Counted from the first letter of the stretch, positions 8,466-15,828 are shown. The stretch: DNA of 37,046 nt from Acidobacteriota bacterium (GCA_026708265.1 JAPOVI010000402.1:1-37046); one strand, 5' to 3'. Numbers and translations are program-made. Notes: generated from the sequence alone by a model not told the origin.

Positions 8466-8559
8466 CGTAACAGGCTTGTTATCAGCAGTTTAGGAGGGTG
8501 TTCAGGGCGGTCGTTGCTCGTTTCGTATGCAATTCGCACGGGCCGTCCCCGGCCTTCAC

Positions 8560-8664
8560 GCGCCGTCTCGGCGGCGCGTCGTCGCGTCGTCGCGTCGTCG
8601 AACGCTTACCCCGTGCCCGCGTCGTCGCGTCGGTGCGTCGGTGCGTCGGTGCGTCGGTCGCGTC
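8560..8664. repeat. GCGTCGTC/GCGTCGGT short tandem repeat tract
   Basis: Intergenic tract built from eight-base and nearby six-base variations on GCGTCG. At 8618-8660 an ordered run of GCGTCGGT units is visible. The start of the same tract recurs, without the extra units, at 9131-9156 on the other side of the zinc-ribbon gene. The rest of the 8466-8749 gap holds no gene that I can support. Confidence 0.75.
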
Positions 8665-8749
8665 GGGTAACCGTTCAGGGCGGGCCGTCATTCCGCAGCC
8701 CAGCCATCGTCGTCTGGTTCGCCCAGTTCGGGGCGCCGATCGTCCGGCC

Positions 8750-9085
8750 CTACGCGGACGCGCGAATGAGATCGGTCAAGCGCTCGATGTGGCCGTGCTG
8801 GCACCGGTAGATGTAGGTGCCGTCGCCAGGGCGCTTGTCGGGCGACATTGGCCACCCGCACGTTGGGCACGGCCAGGCGTCAGGAAGCTCGTGCTCCGCC
8901 AGGGCCATCTGGCCGTGCCTGTGACAGAACGTCCCGACGAATCCGACCCGTGCGAAGGCGACGAAGGCGCGCGGCCCACGGCACTTCGGACACGGCGGCG
9001 GCTGGATCTCCGCCGCCGTCACGGGCTGGACGGCACAGTGGCCGGTTTCAGCCGGGCGCCACTGGCCCTTCGGACGGTACGGCAT
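8750..9085 (-). CDS. double zinc-ribbon protein, function unknown
   Basis: A 111-residue protein with two cysteine pairs and additional Cys/His residues: CPKC (32-35), CHRHG (54-58), CPTC (73-76) and YRCQHGH (93-99). This suggests two small zinc-binding ribbons. The second is followed by a helix ERLTDLIRAS. Such ribbons bind nucleic acid or protein, but nothing in the sequence or neighbourhood decides which. The ATG is preceded by GGGAGGA at good spacing, which supports a real gene. It is isolated, in the sparsely coded accessory stretch, and flanked on both sides by GCGTCGGT repeats. Confidence 0.7.
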   Translation of the reverse strand: MPYRPKGQWRPAETGHCAVQPVTAAEIQPPPCPKCRGPRAFVAFARVGFVGTFCHRHGQMALAEHELPDAWPCPTCGWPMSPDKRPGDGTYIYRCQHGHIERLTDLIRASA

Positions 9086-9130
9086 GGCGCGTCCTCCCGA
9101 TGAGCATCCTCCTCAGCGATGGCGGGTTAC

Positions 9131-9156
9131 CGCGTCGTCGCGTCGGTGCGTCGGTC
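9131..9156. repeat. second copy of the GCGTCGGT repeat tract
   Basis: The 26 bases here match the start of the tract at 8618, which has two more GCGTCGGT units. The pair flanks the zinc-ribbon gene as direct repeats. The remaining DNA of the 9086-9658 gap contains only Arg/Pro/Ala-rich open frames typical of shadow ORFs, and I see no gene in it. Confidence 0.75.
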
Positions 9157-9658
9157 GTTGGTCCAGCGAGCATGAGCCGATGGCGGTGGACTCCGTCCGC
9201 TTCGCAAGATTGGAGCCGCCCCCGACCGACCTCGGCGCGCCGCGTCGGGGCCGCTCGGGTTCACTTGGACCTCGACCGCGCCCGAGCCGTACCGCACGTC
9301 GAACATGTGCGCCTCGACCGTAAGCCTCCCACGGTGCCGTCCGGAGTCGGCGAGCGTGACGCCCCCAGCCGGTCGTCGTCAAGCCCGCCGACGCAGGCGT
9401 CCGTCTCGTGGACGAGACCGGCATCGACCGCGCCAGACCCCGTCGCCGGGCAAGCAGCCGTCGGCCAGACATCGGCCACGGCGAGTGGCTACCGGCTCGC
9501 GCGCCGGCCCGCGGCCGGCGAGCCGTCGATCCTCAGTGCCGCCAGCGTCGAGGGCGACCGTCTTGTGGTAGGCTGCTCAACTCGCTGACGACCCCGACGG
9601 ATCAGAACTGTCGGCCCCCAACTGGCTGTCGGCGAGGTACTTTCCGGACCGATAGACG

Positions 9659-10261
9659 ATGCCCAAGCCGCCGGGGGACCAGTCCTCCCTACGCGAGCAC
9701 TTCGCCTGGACCTACGGCACGCTCGCCATGGTCCATGCCGCTGTCGCCGACGGGAAGACCAAGTACCGGTCCCTGCACTTCATCATCCGAGGCCGTTTTC
9801 GGAACGGGTACCTGTCCGGCAAGATTAAGATGCGCCCCCTGCACGACGACGAAAAGACCAAGATCGCCCATGCGACAACCTGCTGTTACTGTGGTCGCGA
9901 GGCGAAACTCTCGCTTGACCACCTGATCCCTCAACTCAAGGGCGGAACCGACGCCGCCGACAATATCACCTACGCTTGCAGGAGCTGCAACTCGTCCAAG
10001 GGACCGAAGGACATGGTCCTGTGGCTGGTGTCGAAGGGCCGGTTCCCCGCGGTCCTGGTCTTTCGCCGATACCTCAAGCTCGCGGCTCGCTGGTGCGAAG
10101 ACGCCGATCTGATGGACACGGCGTGGGCTGACGTCCCCGACGCCTCCCTGCCGTTCGACAAGCGAGCCCTTCGCGTTCAGTGGCCGGACCTCGCCGTGCA
10201 CAGGTTGTGGCCTGACCCACTGGCCGAGGAGCCGCCGCACGCAGCGACCCGGCGCCGGTAG
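9659..10261 (+). CDS. HNH endonuclease-domain protein
   Basis: A 200-residue protein with a central HNH nuclease domain at about 73-117. It shows the first zinc pair C75-x-x-C78, the LDHLIPQ segment carrying the catalytic histidine H88, the DNITYACRSCN segment with the second zinc pair C107-x-x-C110, and the final SKG. The metal-dependent HNH fold nicks or cuts DNA. The 70 residues before it and the 80 after it match nothing I recognise. Composition is less GC-skewed than its neighbours, and the gene lies in accessory DNA before an integrated element, so it may be horizontally acquired. No restriction methylase or phage packaging gene is next to it. The ribosome binding site is weak. Confidence 0.85.
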   Translation: MPKPPGDQSSLREHFAWTYGTLAMVHAAVADGKTKYRSLHFIIRGRFRNGYLSGKIKMRPLHDDEKTKIAHATTCCYCGREAKLSLDHLIPQLKGGTDAADNITYACRSCNSSKGPKDMVLWLVSKGRFPAVLVFRRYLKLAARWCEDADLMDTAWADVPDASLPFDKRALRVQWPDLAVHRLWPDPLAEEPPHAATRRR

Positions 10262-10304
10262 CTCGTGAGTGCCGGCATGAGCATCCTGAACGCAGCACCG
10301 TCGA

Positions 10305-10763
10305 TCACAGGTTGCGATCCTCCTGCGTCTGCACTTGGCCCCGGTACGTCCAGCCGAGTCCCGATACCACCATGATCGTGAGCCATCGCGGCAGCATCCG
10401 ATGATTCGCGAGCCACAGGATGGCATCAACCGCCCGCCGACGCCACGTCCGCTTGATGCCGAAGCCGGCGGTGATGCTCCCCGTGCGCGGATCGTAGTCG
10501 ACCGGCGTGAAGAAAGGCGACCGTCGTAGATCGTCGATGGCGCTCTGCGTTCGGGCTTCGTGATCTCGAACCCCTTTTCTGTAGATGCGTTTCGCGGGGT
10601 GCCAGCGCTGGCGAACGTCGTACATCAGGAGGAGGAGCAGGGCGAAGCCACAAGAGAGCACGACCCAATCCGAGATCATGTCGAGCCATGTCTCGTTCGA
10701 GGTTGTCAACATCCGCACCCCGGCCAGCAGGGTAGTGATCGTTCCGATGATTGCTCGTACCAT
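10305..10763 (-). CDS. small hypothetical membrane protein
   Basis: A 152-residue protein I do not recognise. Hydrophobic stretches at about 3-16 (AIIGTITTLLAG), 29-47 (ISDWVVLSCGFALLLLLMY) and 124-138 (WLTIMVVSGLGW) suggest two or three membrane segments. A basic cytoplasmic loop lies between them (RQRWHPAKRIYRKGVRDHEAR). The amino acid balance, with few of the Arg/Pro runs that mark shadow frames here, supports a real gene. No clear ribosome binding site precedes the ATG. It is convergent with the HNH gene. Confidence 0.55.
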   Translation of the reverse strand: MVRAIIGTITTLLAGVRMLTTSNETWLDMISDWVVLSCGFALLLLLMYDVRQRWHPAKRIYRKGVRDHEARTQSAIDDLRRSPFFTPVDYDPRTGSITAGFGIKRTWRRRAVDAILWLANHRMLPRWLTIMVVSGLGWTYRGQVQTQEDRNL

Positions 10764-11072
10764 TGCGGTTCAGTATCGTCCATTCTGATCCTTGGCCCGG
10801 CTCCGAGGTCATCGGTGCCGGTGACGCCTCCCCCGCAGACGAGGCTCTGGTGGCCTCCTCGAAATCGCCGGTCGGCTACAGGAGGCGACGGAAACCCTGG
10901 AGCTCGGTCGCCCGCGGGTGCCACCGGCCGCGAGAGTCCTACGAGCTTCCTGAGCGCACACGCGGCGACGTGGCCTCACACGGACCTCCTGCGCCGCGAC
11001 GGCGACCTCCGGAGACGCGGGCCAGAGGGCTGCACAGGGGGCGACCTGAACCTTGCCCCGTTCGCCCGCCGT

Positions 11073-11108
11073 CTCCCCGGCCGCCCTCTCCACCGGGCGG
11101 CCGGGGAG
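11073..11108. repeat. perfect 14-bp inverted repeat
   Basis: CTCCCCGGCCGCCC (11073-11086) and its exact reverse complement (11095-11108) flank an eight-base loop. It belongs to a cluster of three hairpins ending at 11167. The 10764-11211 gap otherwise shows no gene that I can support. Confidence 0.8.
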
Positions 11109-11110
11109 GG

Positions 11111-11136
11111 AAAAAATCGCGCGCGCTGTGCGCGCC
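11111..11136 (-). terminator. candidate intrinsic terminator for the minus strand
   Basis: Read on the minus strand, a GGCGCGC-ACA-GCGCGC stem-loop is followed by GCGA and six T residues. This is the form of a Rho-independent terminator. It lies about 75 bases past the end of the weakly supported small gene at 11212-11463, which it could serve. Confidence 0.45.
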
Positions 11137-11167
11137 TTCCCTTGCCGCGCTGAGCGCGGCAAGGGAA
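11137..11167. repeat. perfect 14-bp inverted repeat with TGA loop
   Basis: TTCCCTTGCCGCGC at 11137-11150 is repeated as its exact reverse complement at 11154-11167, leaving a three-base loop. The stem is long and perfect in DNA with no gene on it, so it probably acts as a structure or protein site. Confidence 0.85.
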
Positions 11168-11211
11168 CGAGGCCGGCCAGCCGACCGACCGACTCGCTCG
11201 GTTCACCAGCG

Positions 11212-11463
11212 TCAACGTCGCCTGACACCTGACGCTCGACGAGGACCGCCGGGCCTCCCAGACCACCAGGCACGATGCCGAATCGACGGACGCCAGCAGG
11301 TTGCCCGGCAACGACCGCGCTCCGTGGTTGCGTAGCGCGATCCGGGCGTCGACATCCGCTCGACCGCCTCGTCGGTCGTCACCGCGCCGCTGTCGACCTG
11401 TGCCAGCACGCCGTCGACCGCCTCGAGGGCGCCGGCCATCTTCCGGTCCGCCAGCTCGGTCAT
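11212..11463 (-). CDS. possible small protein, uncertain
   Basis: An 83-residue frame. Its first 45 residues (MTELADRKMAGALEAVDGVL and AQVDSGAVTTDEAVERM) have a balanced, amphipathic-helix composition unlike the shadow frames around it. The last 35 residues are Arg/Trp/Gly-rich and look non-coding, so this may be the front of a gene whose end is decayed by a frameshift. A G-rich tract precedes the ATG and a candidate terminator follows. I recognise no family. Confidence 0.35.
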   Translation of the reverse strand: MTELADRKMAGALEAVDGVLAQVDSGAVTTDEAVERMSTPGSRYATTERGRCRATCWRPSIRHRAWWSGRPGGPRRASGVRRR

Positions 11464-11467
11464 CTGC

Positions 11468-11502
11468 GCCCCCGGGGGCCAACCCCGGGGGTTGCCCCCG
11501 GG
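11468..11502. repeat. run of three C/G-rich palindromes
   Basis: GCCCCCGGGGGC (11468-11479), then CAACCCC-G-GGGGTTG (11480-11494), then CCCCCGGG (11495-11502) lie back to back, directly before the possible small gene. On the minus strand they would form consecutive hairpins in its leader. The 11503-12044 stretch shows nothing else that I can support as a gene. Confidence 0.6.
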
Positions 11503-12044
11503 ACCGGAACACCCCGAGAATCGAGACCCGGATCTCGGACCTCCAAACCCTCGGGAGCCACGAGACATAAGTCCTATTCTGACAGGCACATGCAGCGAGG
11601 CTCGAGAACCCCGGGGGCCGACCCCGAGACCGTCTGACCCTGCGACCTCGGCCCGGGCCGTAGGGCCCCCGGCCCCGCGGGCCGATGAGCCTCGACTCCC
11701 GAGCCGACCGGGGTCGCGCACCGCCACTCTCCCCCGGAAGCCTCGACGGCGCCCAGCGGCGCGGGCCACACGGACCGCACCGATCACCAGCCCCGAGGCG
11801 CAACATCCCAGCTCGAGCGGTCGCGACGAAGAAATCTGCCGACCTGGCCGTACCGCCTCGGAGCGGCGAGGACCGAACCGGTCCCTCGGAGTCCCGGCCG
11901 GCCGCAACCGGCCAGACCAGGACGGAGAGGGTCAGATCCGGACGGAACTCCTTGTCTTGGAGATAGTTACGGCGCTTGATACGCTCCGATCCAGACCGTT
12001 CGCGGGCCGATCACGGCAGTCCATCGCAGCAAGGAGCGCATCCG

Positions 12045-12302
12045 ATGACGACGAACCGACACACCCCCCCAGTGCAGCCGAGCGCCGACACCGCCATGCC
12101 CCGGCTCCTGACCCTGCGCGACGTCACCGCGGCGACCGCCCTGTCCCGCTCGGCCGTCTACGCGCTGATGGCCGAGTCCCGCTTCCCGAAGCCCATCCGC
12201 ATCGGCAGCCGCGCCGTCCGCTGGGTCGAGAGCGAAGTGCTCGACTTCATAACCAGCCGCCCCCGGGCCGGCTCCGATCGGCCGCCGCGCAGCCAGGGAT
12301 GA
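12045..12302 (+). CDS. alpA: AlpA-like helix-turn-helix regulator/excisionase
   Basis: An 85-residue protein of the AlpA/MerR-like family. The core RLLTLRDVTAATALSRSAVYALMAESRFPKPIRIGSRAVRWVESEVLDFI (about 20-69, shown here only as its segments LTLRDVTAATALSRSAVY and FPKPIRIGSRAVRW) is the diagnostic winged-helix pattern. AlpA proteins activate integrase or excision genes of P4-like elements, so the gene fits its position at the front of an integrated element carrying a P4-type integrase. AAGGAG precedes the chosen ATG; a longer frame from 11976 lacks such a site. Confidence 0.85.
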   Translation: MTTNRHTPPVQPSADTAMPRLLTLRDVTAATALSRSAVYALMAESRFPKPIRIGSRAVRWVESEVLDFITSRPRAGSDRPPRSQG

Positions 12303-12373
12303 CACTGCGGTCCACCAAGGCCGGCAGCATGAGGCCCTCTGTGTCGACGAGCGACCGAGCGCCTGCGGTCAGA

Positions 12374-12431
12374 GCTGGCTCATGGTCCATTGAGAGCCAT
12401 GAGCCAGCATACCCCTTGTATACACAAGGGG
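12374..12431. other. candidate transfer origin (oriT): two adjacent inverted repeats
   Basis: A perfect 12-bp inverted repeat, GCTGGCTCATGG (12374-12385) against CCATGAGCCAGC (12397-12408), has an 11-base loop. Three bases later a second perfect repeat, CCCCTTGT (12412-12419) against ACAAGGGG (12424-12431), follows. Both lie in the 235-bp gap between alpA and mobC, where ColE1-type plasmids carry oriT. The first arm contains CTGGCT, which resembles the CTGG/CTTA nick site I remember for the ColE1 family. The nick position is inference. A third hairpin (GAGGGGGG, 12437-12461) follows. Confidence 0.5.
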
Positions 12432-12537
12432 CTGGCGAGGGGGGACGCTGCGCCCCCCCTCGACCCCCCGGCTTCACGCGCCCTGCCGGGCCAGACCGCG
12501 GGGGCTCCCGCCCCCGAACCCCCGGGCCGGTGCGCTG

Positions 12538-12876
12538 ATGGCTGACCGCCGCACCGGGCAACTCCACCTGCGCGTGTCGCCGGCCGAGGCCGCCGCGTGG
12601 CGGGCCAAGGCCGAAGCGGCCGGCGTGCCGCTTTCCGACCTGCTGCGGCAGGCCATGGCGCGGACCCGCACCTGGACCGCGGCCGCGGCCGCGGTCGAGC
12701 GCGAGCGCACCCGCCAGGTCGCCCGCATCGGCAACAACCTCAACCAGATCGCCCGCTGGGCCAACACCCACGCCGACAGGGCCGACGCCGTCGAGGTCAT
12801 CGCCCACCTCGTCGCCATCGAGCGGGAGATCGCGCGGCTGGCCCGCTTCCAGGACGAGCGGCCCGATGCACGTTAA
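12538..12876 (+). CDS. mobC: MobC-like relaxosome accessory protein
   Basis: A 112-residue protein. The N-terminal half (LHLRVSPAEAAAWRAKAEAAG, then LSDLLRQAM) has the ribbon-helix-helix-like form seen in MobC/MbeC proteins. It then has the hallmark RIGNNLNQIARWANTH at about residues 61-77. MobC binds near oriT and helps the relaxase reach the nick site. It overlaps the relaxase start by 11 bases, so the two are probably co-translated. No strong ribosome binding site is visible, but the in-frame ATG directly after the structured intergenic region gives the full family length. Confidence 0.85.
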   Translation: MADRRTGQLHLRVSPAEAAAWRAKAEAAGVPLSDLLRQAMARTRTWTAAAAAVERERTRQVARIGNNLNQIARWANTHADRADAVEVIAHLVAIEREIARLARFQDERPDAR

Positions 12877-14356
12877 GTTCATCGCCCGCGGCGCCGGCTC
12901 CGCGAAGGCCGCGGCCGACTACCTGCTCGGCGAGCGGGACGCCGCCGGCAAGCCGCGCGACGGCGTCGAGGTCCGCCGCGGCGACCCCGACACCGTCGCC
13001 GCCGTCGCCGACTCGCTCGAGTTCGACCACAAGTACACCTCCGGCGTGATCGCCTGGGCGCCGGAGGACCGGCCGACCAACGCGCAGATCGAGGCCGTGC
13101 TCGACCAGTTCGAGCAGACGGCCTGGGCCGGGCTCGCGCCCGACCGTTACGCCTGGTCGGCCGTCGAGCACCGCGAGCGGGGCGGCGGCGTCCATGTGCA
13201 CATCTTCGCTGCCCGCTGCGACCTCGAGACCGGCAAGAGCCTCAACATCGCGCCGCCCGGCTGGCAGCAGACCTTCGGCCCGCTGCGCGACGCCTTCAAC
13301 CACGAGCACGGCTGGAGCCGGCCCGACGACCCGGCGCGGGCCAGGGCGAACCAGCCCGGCCACCGCGCCTTGATCGACGCGGCGAAGCTGCGGGCCGGCC
13401 TCCAGGTCGAGGCCGACCCGCGCGAGGTCATCCGCGACTACCTCCTGCAGCGCGTCGAGCACGGCGTCGTGCAGAGCCGCGCCGACGTCGTCGCCGCACT
13501 GAAGGAAGCGGAGCTCGACGTGCCGCGCCAGGGCAAGGACTACGTGACCGCCCGCGACCCGAAGACCGGGAAGCGGTGGCGGCTCAGGGGAGCGTTGTAC
13601 GAGCATGACTTCAACCCGGAACGACTTGACATCGCGGCTCCAGCGCCGGCTGGAGAACGAGCGGGCGGAGATCGAGACGACGGCCGCGCGCGAGCTCAAG
13701 AGGCTTGGCGAGAGCTTGAGCGCCGTCGCCGAGAACGCGCTCGGTACCATCGAAGCCGATACGGCGGCGTGGATCGAGCGGGTGCGCGGGATCCTGCTGC
13801 GGACGTGGCTGTGGCCGCTGCTGTTCGGCCTGATGCTCTCGGCCGGCATCTGCGGCGGGAGCTGGGCCGGGACGCGGTGGCTGTGGACGACGATCGAGCG
13901 GGAGATCGAGACGCTGGCGGTGCTCCGCCTGGACATCGACCAGGCCCGCCGGACCCTGGCGCGGCTCGAGGAGACGACTTGGCGCGTCGAGCTCCGCGAA
14001 ATCGACGGCGAGCGGTTCGTCGTACTGCCGCCGGGCTCACTGGAGCGTCCGCCGTGGACCGTGGGCGGACGGCCTGCCTTGAAGCTGTCGAGCGAGTGAA
14101 GGACCTCTATGACCGGGCTGGAACGGCAGTTGACGAGGGCCTTGCGGGAGTTGTCCGCGCAGTACGAGCGGGAGCGGACGCAGCACGCCGAGCAGATCGC
14201 GGCCTTGCAGCGGCAGGTCGAGCACTGCGCCGGGCAGGTGACGCGCTTGATCGCGGACTACACGACGCTCGCCGAGACGTTGCGCGGGCCGTGGAGATGA
14301 TCCGCCACCGCGGCCGGCAGCGTGGGGCGGGCCGGGACCACGGACCGAGCCGCTAG
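12866..14356 (+). CDS. mobA: ColE1-type (MOBP5-like) relaxase
   Basis: A 496-residue relaxase that would nick oriT and carry the strand to the recipient. Its first 255 residues resemble ColE1 MbeA throughout: MHVKFIARGAGSAKAAADYLL at the start, KYTSGVIAW (56-64), the metal site VEHRERGGGVHVHIF with H102, H110 and H112, then LETGKSLNIAPPGW and KRWRLRGALYEHDFN (236-250). ColE1 MbeA has H-E-N at the metal site; here the triad is H-H-H. After about residue 255 the chain becomes low-complexity (Arg/Ala/Asp-rich), because this part of the DNA also encodes mobB and mobD in another frame. No conjugation channel genes are present, so transfer would need a helper. Confidence 0.9.
   Translation: MHVKFIARGAGSAKAAADYLLGERDAAGKPRDGVEVRRGDPDTVAAVADSLEFDHKYTSGVIAWAPEDRPTNAQIEAVLDQFEQTAWAGLAPDRYAWSAVEHRERGGGVHVHIFAARCDLETGKSLNIAPPGWQQTFGPLRDAFNHEHGWSRPDDPARARANQPGHRALIDAAKLRAGLQVEADPREVIRDYLLQRVEHGVVQSRADVVAALKEAELDVPRQGKDYVTARDPKTGKRWRLRGALYEHDFNPERLDIAAPAPAGERAGGDRDDGRARAQEAWRELERRRRERARYHRSRYGGVDRAGARDPAADVAVAAAVRPDALGRHLRRELGRDAVAVDDDRAGDRDAGGAPPGHRPGPPDPGAARGDDLARRAPRNRRRAVRRTAAGLTGASAVDRGRTACLEAVERVKDLYDRAGTAVDEGLAGVVRAVRAGADAARRADRGLAAAGRALRRAGDALDRGLHDARRDVARAVEMIRHRGRQRGAGRDHGPSR
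13605..14099 (+). CDS. mobB: MobB-like mobilization protein nested inside the relaxase gene
   Basis: A 164-residue protein encoded entirely within mobA, one frame over. Residues about 1-55 are a charged helix (coiled coil). A membrane segment follows at about 62-85 (LRTWLWPLLFGLMLSAGICG). A second helix and the C-terminal part RVELREIDGERFVVLPPGSL ... WTVGGRPALKLSSE complete it. The coiled coil/membrane helix/'FVVLP.G' arrangement is that of MbeB/MobB mobilization proteins, which anchor the relaxosome at the membrane. Its balanced composition against the Arg/Ala-rich relaxase frame here shows this frame is the more constrained one. The ATG lies in the codons for the relaxase segment YEHDF. 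Confidence 0.8.
   Translation: MTSTRNDLTSRLQRRLENERAEIETTAARELKRLGESLSAVAENALGTIEADTAAWIERVRGILLRTWLWPLLFGLMLSAGICGGSWAGTRWLWTTIEREIETLAVLRLDIDQARRTLARLEETTWRVELREIDGERFVVLPPGSLERPPWTVGGRPALKLSSE
14109..14300 (+). CDS. mobD: MobD/MbeD-like protein nested inside the relaxase gene
   Basis: A 63-residue helical protein, MTGLERQLTRALRELSAQYE at the start, then QHAEQIAALQRQVEHCAGQ and a terminal LAETLRGPWR. It is predicted to be one coiled coil. MbeD proteins of ColE1-like plasmids have this size, start (MTxLExxLxxALxxL) and coiled-coil character, and they assist mobilization and entry exclusion. It follows mobB by nine bases in the same frame and also lies wholly inside mobA. This completes the mobC-mobA-(mobB-mobD) order of ColE1. 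Confidence 0.75.
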   Translation: MTGLERQLTRALRELSAQYERERTQHAEQIAALQRQVEHCAGQVTRLIADYTTLAETLRGPWR

Positions 14357-14394
14357 GCCGTTCGCCGCCGACGCAGGGTGATCCGGCGCGCGTG

Positions 14395-15642
14395 CTACCG
14401 GCGCAGCGTCACCACCTGCCCCCGCTCCTCGGCGATGTACTCGGCCCACTCGTTCATGAGCGCCCGCCGGCGCTCGAACAGGTCCGAGCGGGCGTAGGCC
14501 GCCTCGACCCGGTTCTGAACCACGTGCGCCAGCGCCGCCTCAATGACTTCCCGCGGGTGATTGGTCTGTTCCGCGGCCCAGTCCCGGAACGACGAGCGGA
14601 AACCGTGCGGAACGGCGCCGATGCCCAGCAGCTTGACGAGCTTCGAGATCCCGCCCTCGGAGAGCACCTTGCCGCGCCGGCTCGGGAACACCAGACCCGT
14701 GGGCTCGCCCCCATCAGCGGCGGGGCTCAGACGCGCCGCTTCGCGCAGGATCTCCAGCGCCCGGCCGCACAACGGCACGCGGTGCTCGCGTTGCGCCTTC
14801 ATCCGCGTGTCCGGAACCGTCCACCGCATCGCGCCGAGGTCGAACTCGTCCCACGTCGCCAGCCGGACCTCCGCCGACCGCGCCGCCGTGAGCACCTGGA
14901 ACTCGAACCCCAGCTTCGCCCCGACCCACCCCCGCGAGGCGTGGACGGCCGCGACCGCGGCGGCGACTTCGCGGTACGGCAGCGCCGGCATGTGGCGGAC
15001 CTTCACCGGACGCTTCGGCAACGCCGCCCCGATGGCCTCGCCGGCCGGGTTGTCGCTCCGGTAGCCCTGCGCGATGGCCCACTTCATGATCGCGCTGATG
15101 CGCCAGCGCACCCGCTGCGCGGTCTCGTGCTTGCTCGTCCAGATCGGCAGCACCACGGCCATGACATCGGCTGTCGTCACCTGGTCGACGCCCTTGCCGC
15201 CGATGCGCGGGTAGGCGTACTCGCTCAGGCTCGCCCGCCACTGCTTGGCCGACCTGCCCCCATCCTTCCACCCGCCGCTGTGGATCGCGACCACCTTCTC
15301 GGACGCTTCCTCGAACGACGGCATGCCCTCGGTGCGCCGCTTGGCGGCCAGCGGGTCGCCCCCGGCGCGGGCGAGCTTGCGGTTGGCGAGCGCCAACTCG
15401 CGGGCCTCGGCCAGCGTGACGAGAGCGTAGCTGCCGAGCCCGAGCCCGCGGGACCGGCCCCGGATGACGAGCCGTTGCACCCAGCGCCGCGCCCCGGACG
15501 GGTCGACGTGCAGGTACAGTCCATTGCCGTCCGCATAGCGGCCGGACTCGGCGACGGTGCGGCAGAACGCCGCGCTGAGCGCCTTGTCGGGGTGACGGCC
15601 CCTGCGCTTGGTGGTCCGGGGCTTCTTCGGGAGGGTCTTCAT
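14395..15642 (-). CDS. int: P4-type tyrosine integrase
   Basis: A 415-residue site-specific recombinase. It starts with the DUF4102-like arm-binding domain (about 18-105: LSAAFCRTVAESGRYADGNG, then LGLGSYALVTLAEARELALA), then the SAM-like core-binding domain (about 108-205) and the catalytic domain (about 215-395). The catalytic residues are R255 in LTAARSAEV, H346 and R349 in HGFRSSFRDW, H373 in LAHVV and the nucleophile Y383 in AAYARSD, so it looks active. It converges on the mob genes from the right end of the element. The attachment site is expected within 15643-15861, though no tRNA gene or clear direct repeat was found there. No alternate start is more likely. Confidence 0.95.
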   Translation of the reverse strand: MKTLPKKPRTTKRRGRHPDKALSAAFCRTVAESGRYADGNGLYLHVDPSGARRWVQRLVIRGRSRGLGLGSYALVTLAEARELALANRKLARAGGDPLAAKRRTEGMPSFEEASEKVVAIHSGGWKDGGRSAKQWRASLSEYAYPRIGGKGVDQVTTADVMAVVLPIWTSKHETAQRVRWRISAIMKWAIAQGYRSDNPAGEAIGAALPKRPVKVRHMPALPYREVAAAVAAVHASRGWVGAKLGFEFQVLTAARSAEVRLATWDEFDLGAMRWTVPDTRMKAQREHRVPLCGRALEILREAARLSPAADGGEPTGLVFPSRRGKVLSEGGISKLVKLLGIGAVPHGFRSSFRDWAAEQTNHPREVIEAALAHVVQNRVEAAYARSDLFERRRALMNEWAEYIAEERGQVVTLRR

Positions 15643-15828
15643 GGCGCTTTCGCCGTCCGTTCTGGTACCATGGCGTGGTCCATCTCGTTCCCAATTCGTT
15701 TTCTGAATGCAGCGAAAGTGCCCGGACGAATCAACATGACGAGGCCAGTCTACACGATGTTTATTGCAGTTTTCTCAAGGGATTTCTTGGGACGGCCTGA
15801 GACGAGGCCGGAAGGCGAAAGTCAGCGG

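Noticed and set aside
8560..8664. Possible CRISPR or phage-like repeat at GCGTCGGT tract
   Set aside because: Units of 6-8 bases directly adjoin, with no spacers and no cas gene nearby.
9086..9658. Open frames of 80-246 residues in the gap before the HNH gene
   Set aside because: All are Arg/Pro/Ala/Ser-rich in every frame, lack ribosome binding sites and show no domain; typical GC-rich spurious frames.
11073..11108. Terminator on the plus strand
   Set aside because: The stem is followed by a run of A, not T, on the plus strand, so it does not have intrinsic-terminator form in that direction.
12797..13936. Long minus-strand open frame (379 residues) across the relaxase gene
   Set aside because: It is an anti-sense shadow of mobA; composition is Arg/Val/Gly-biased and no domain is recognisable.
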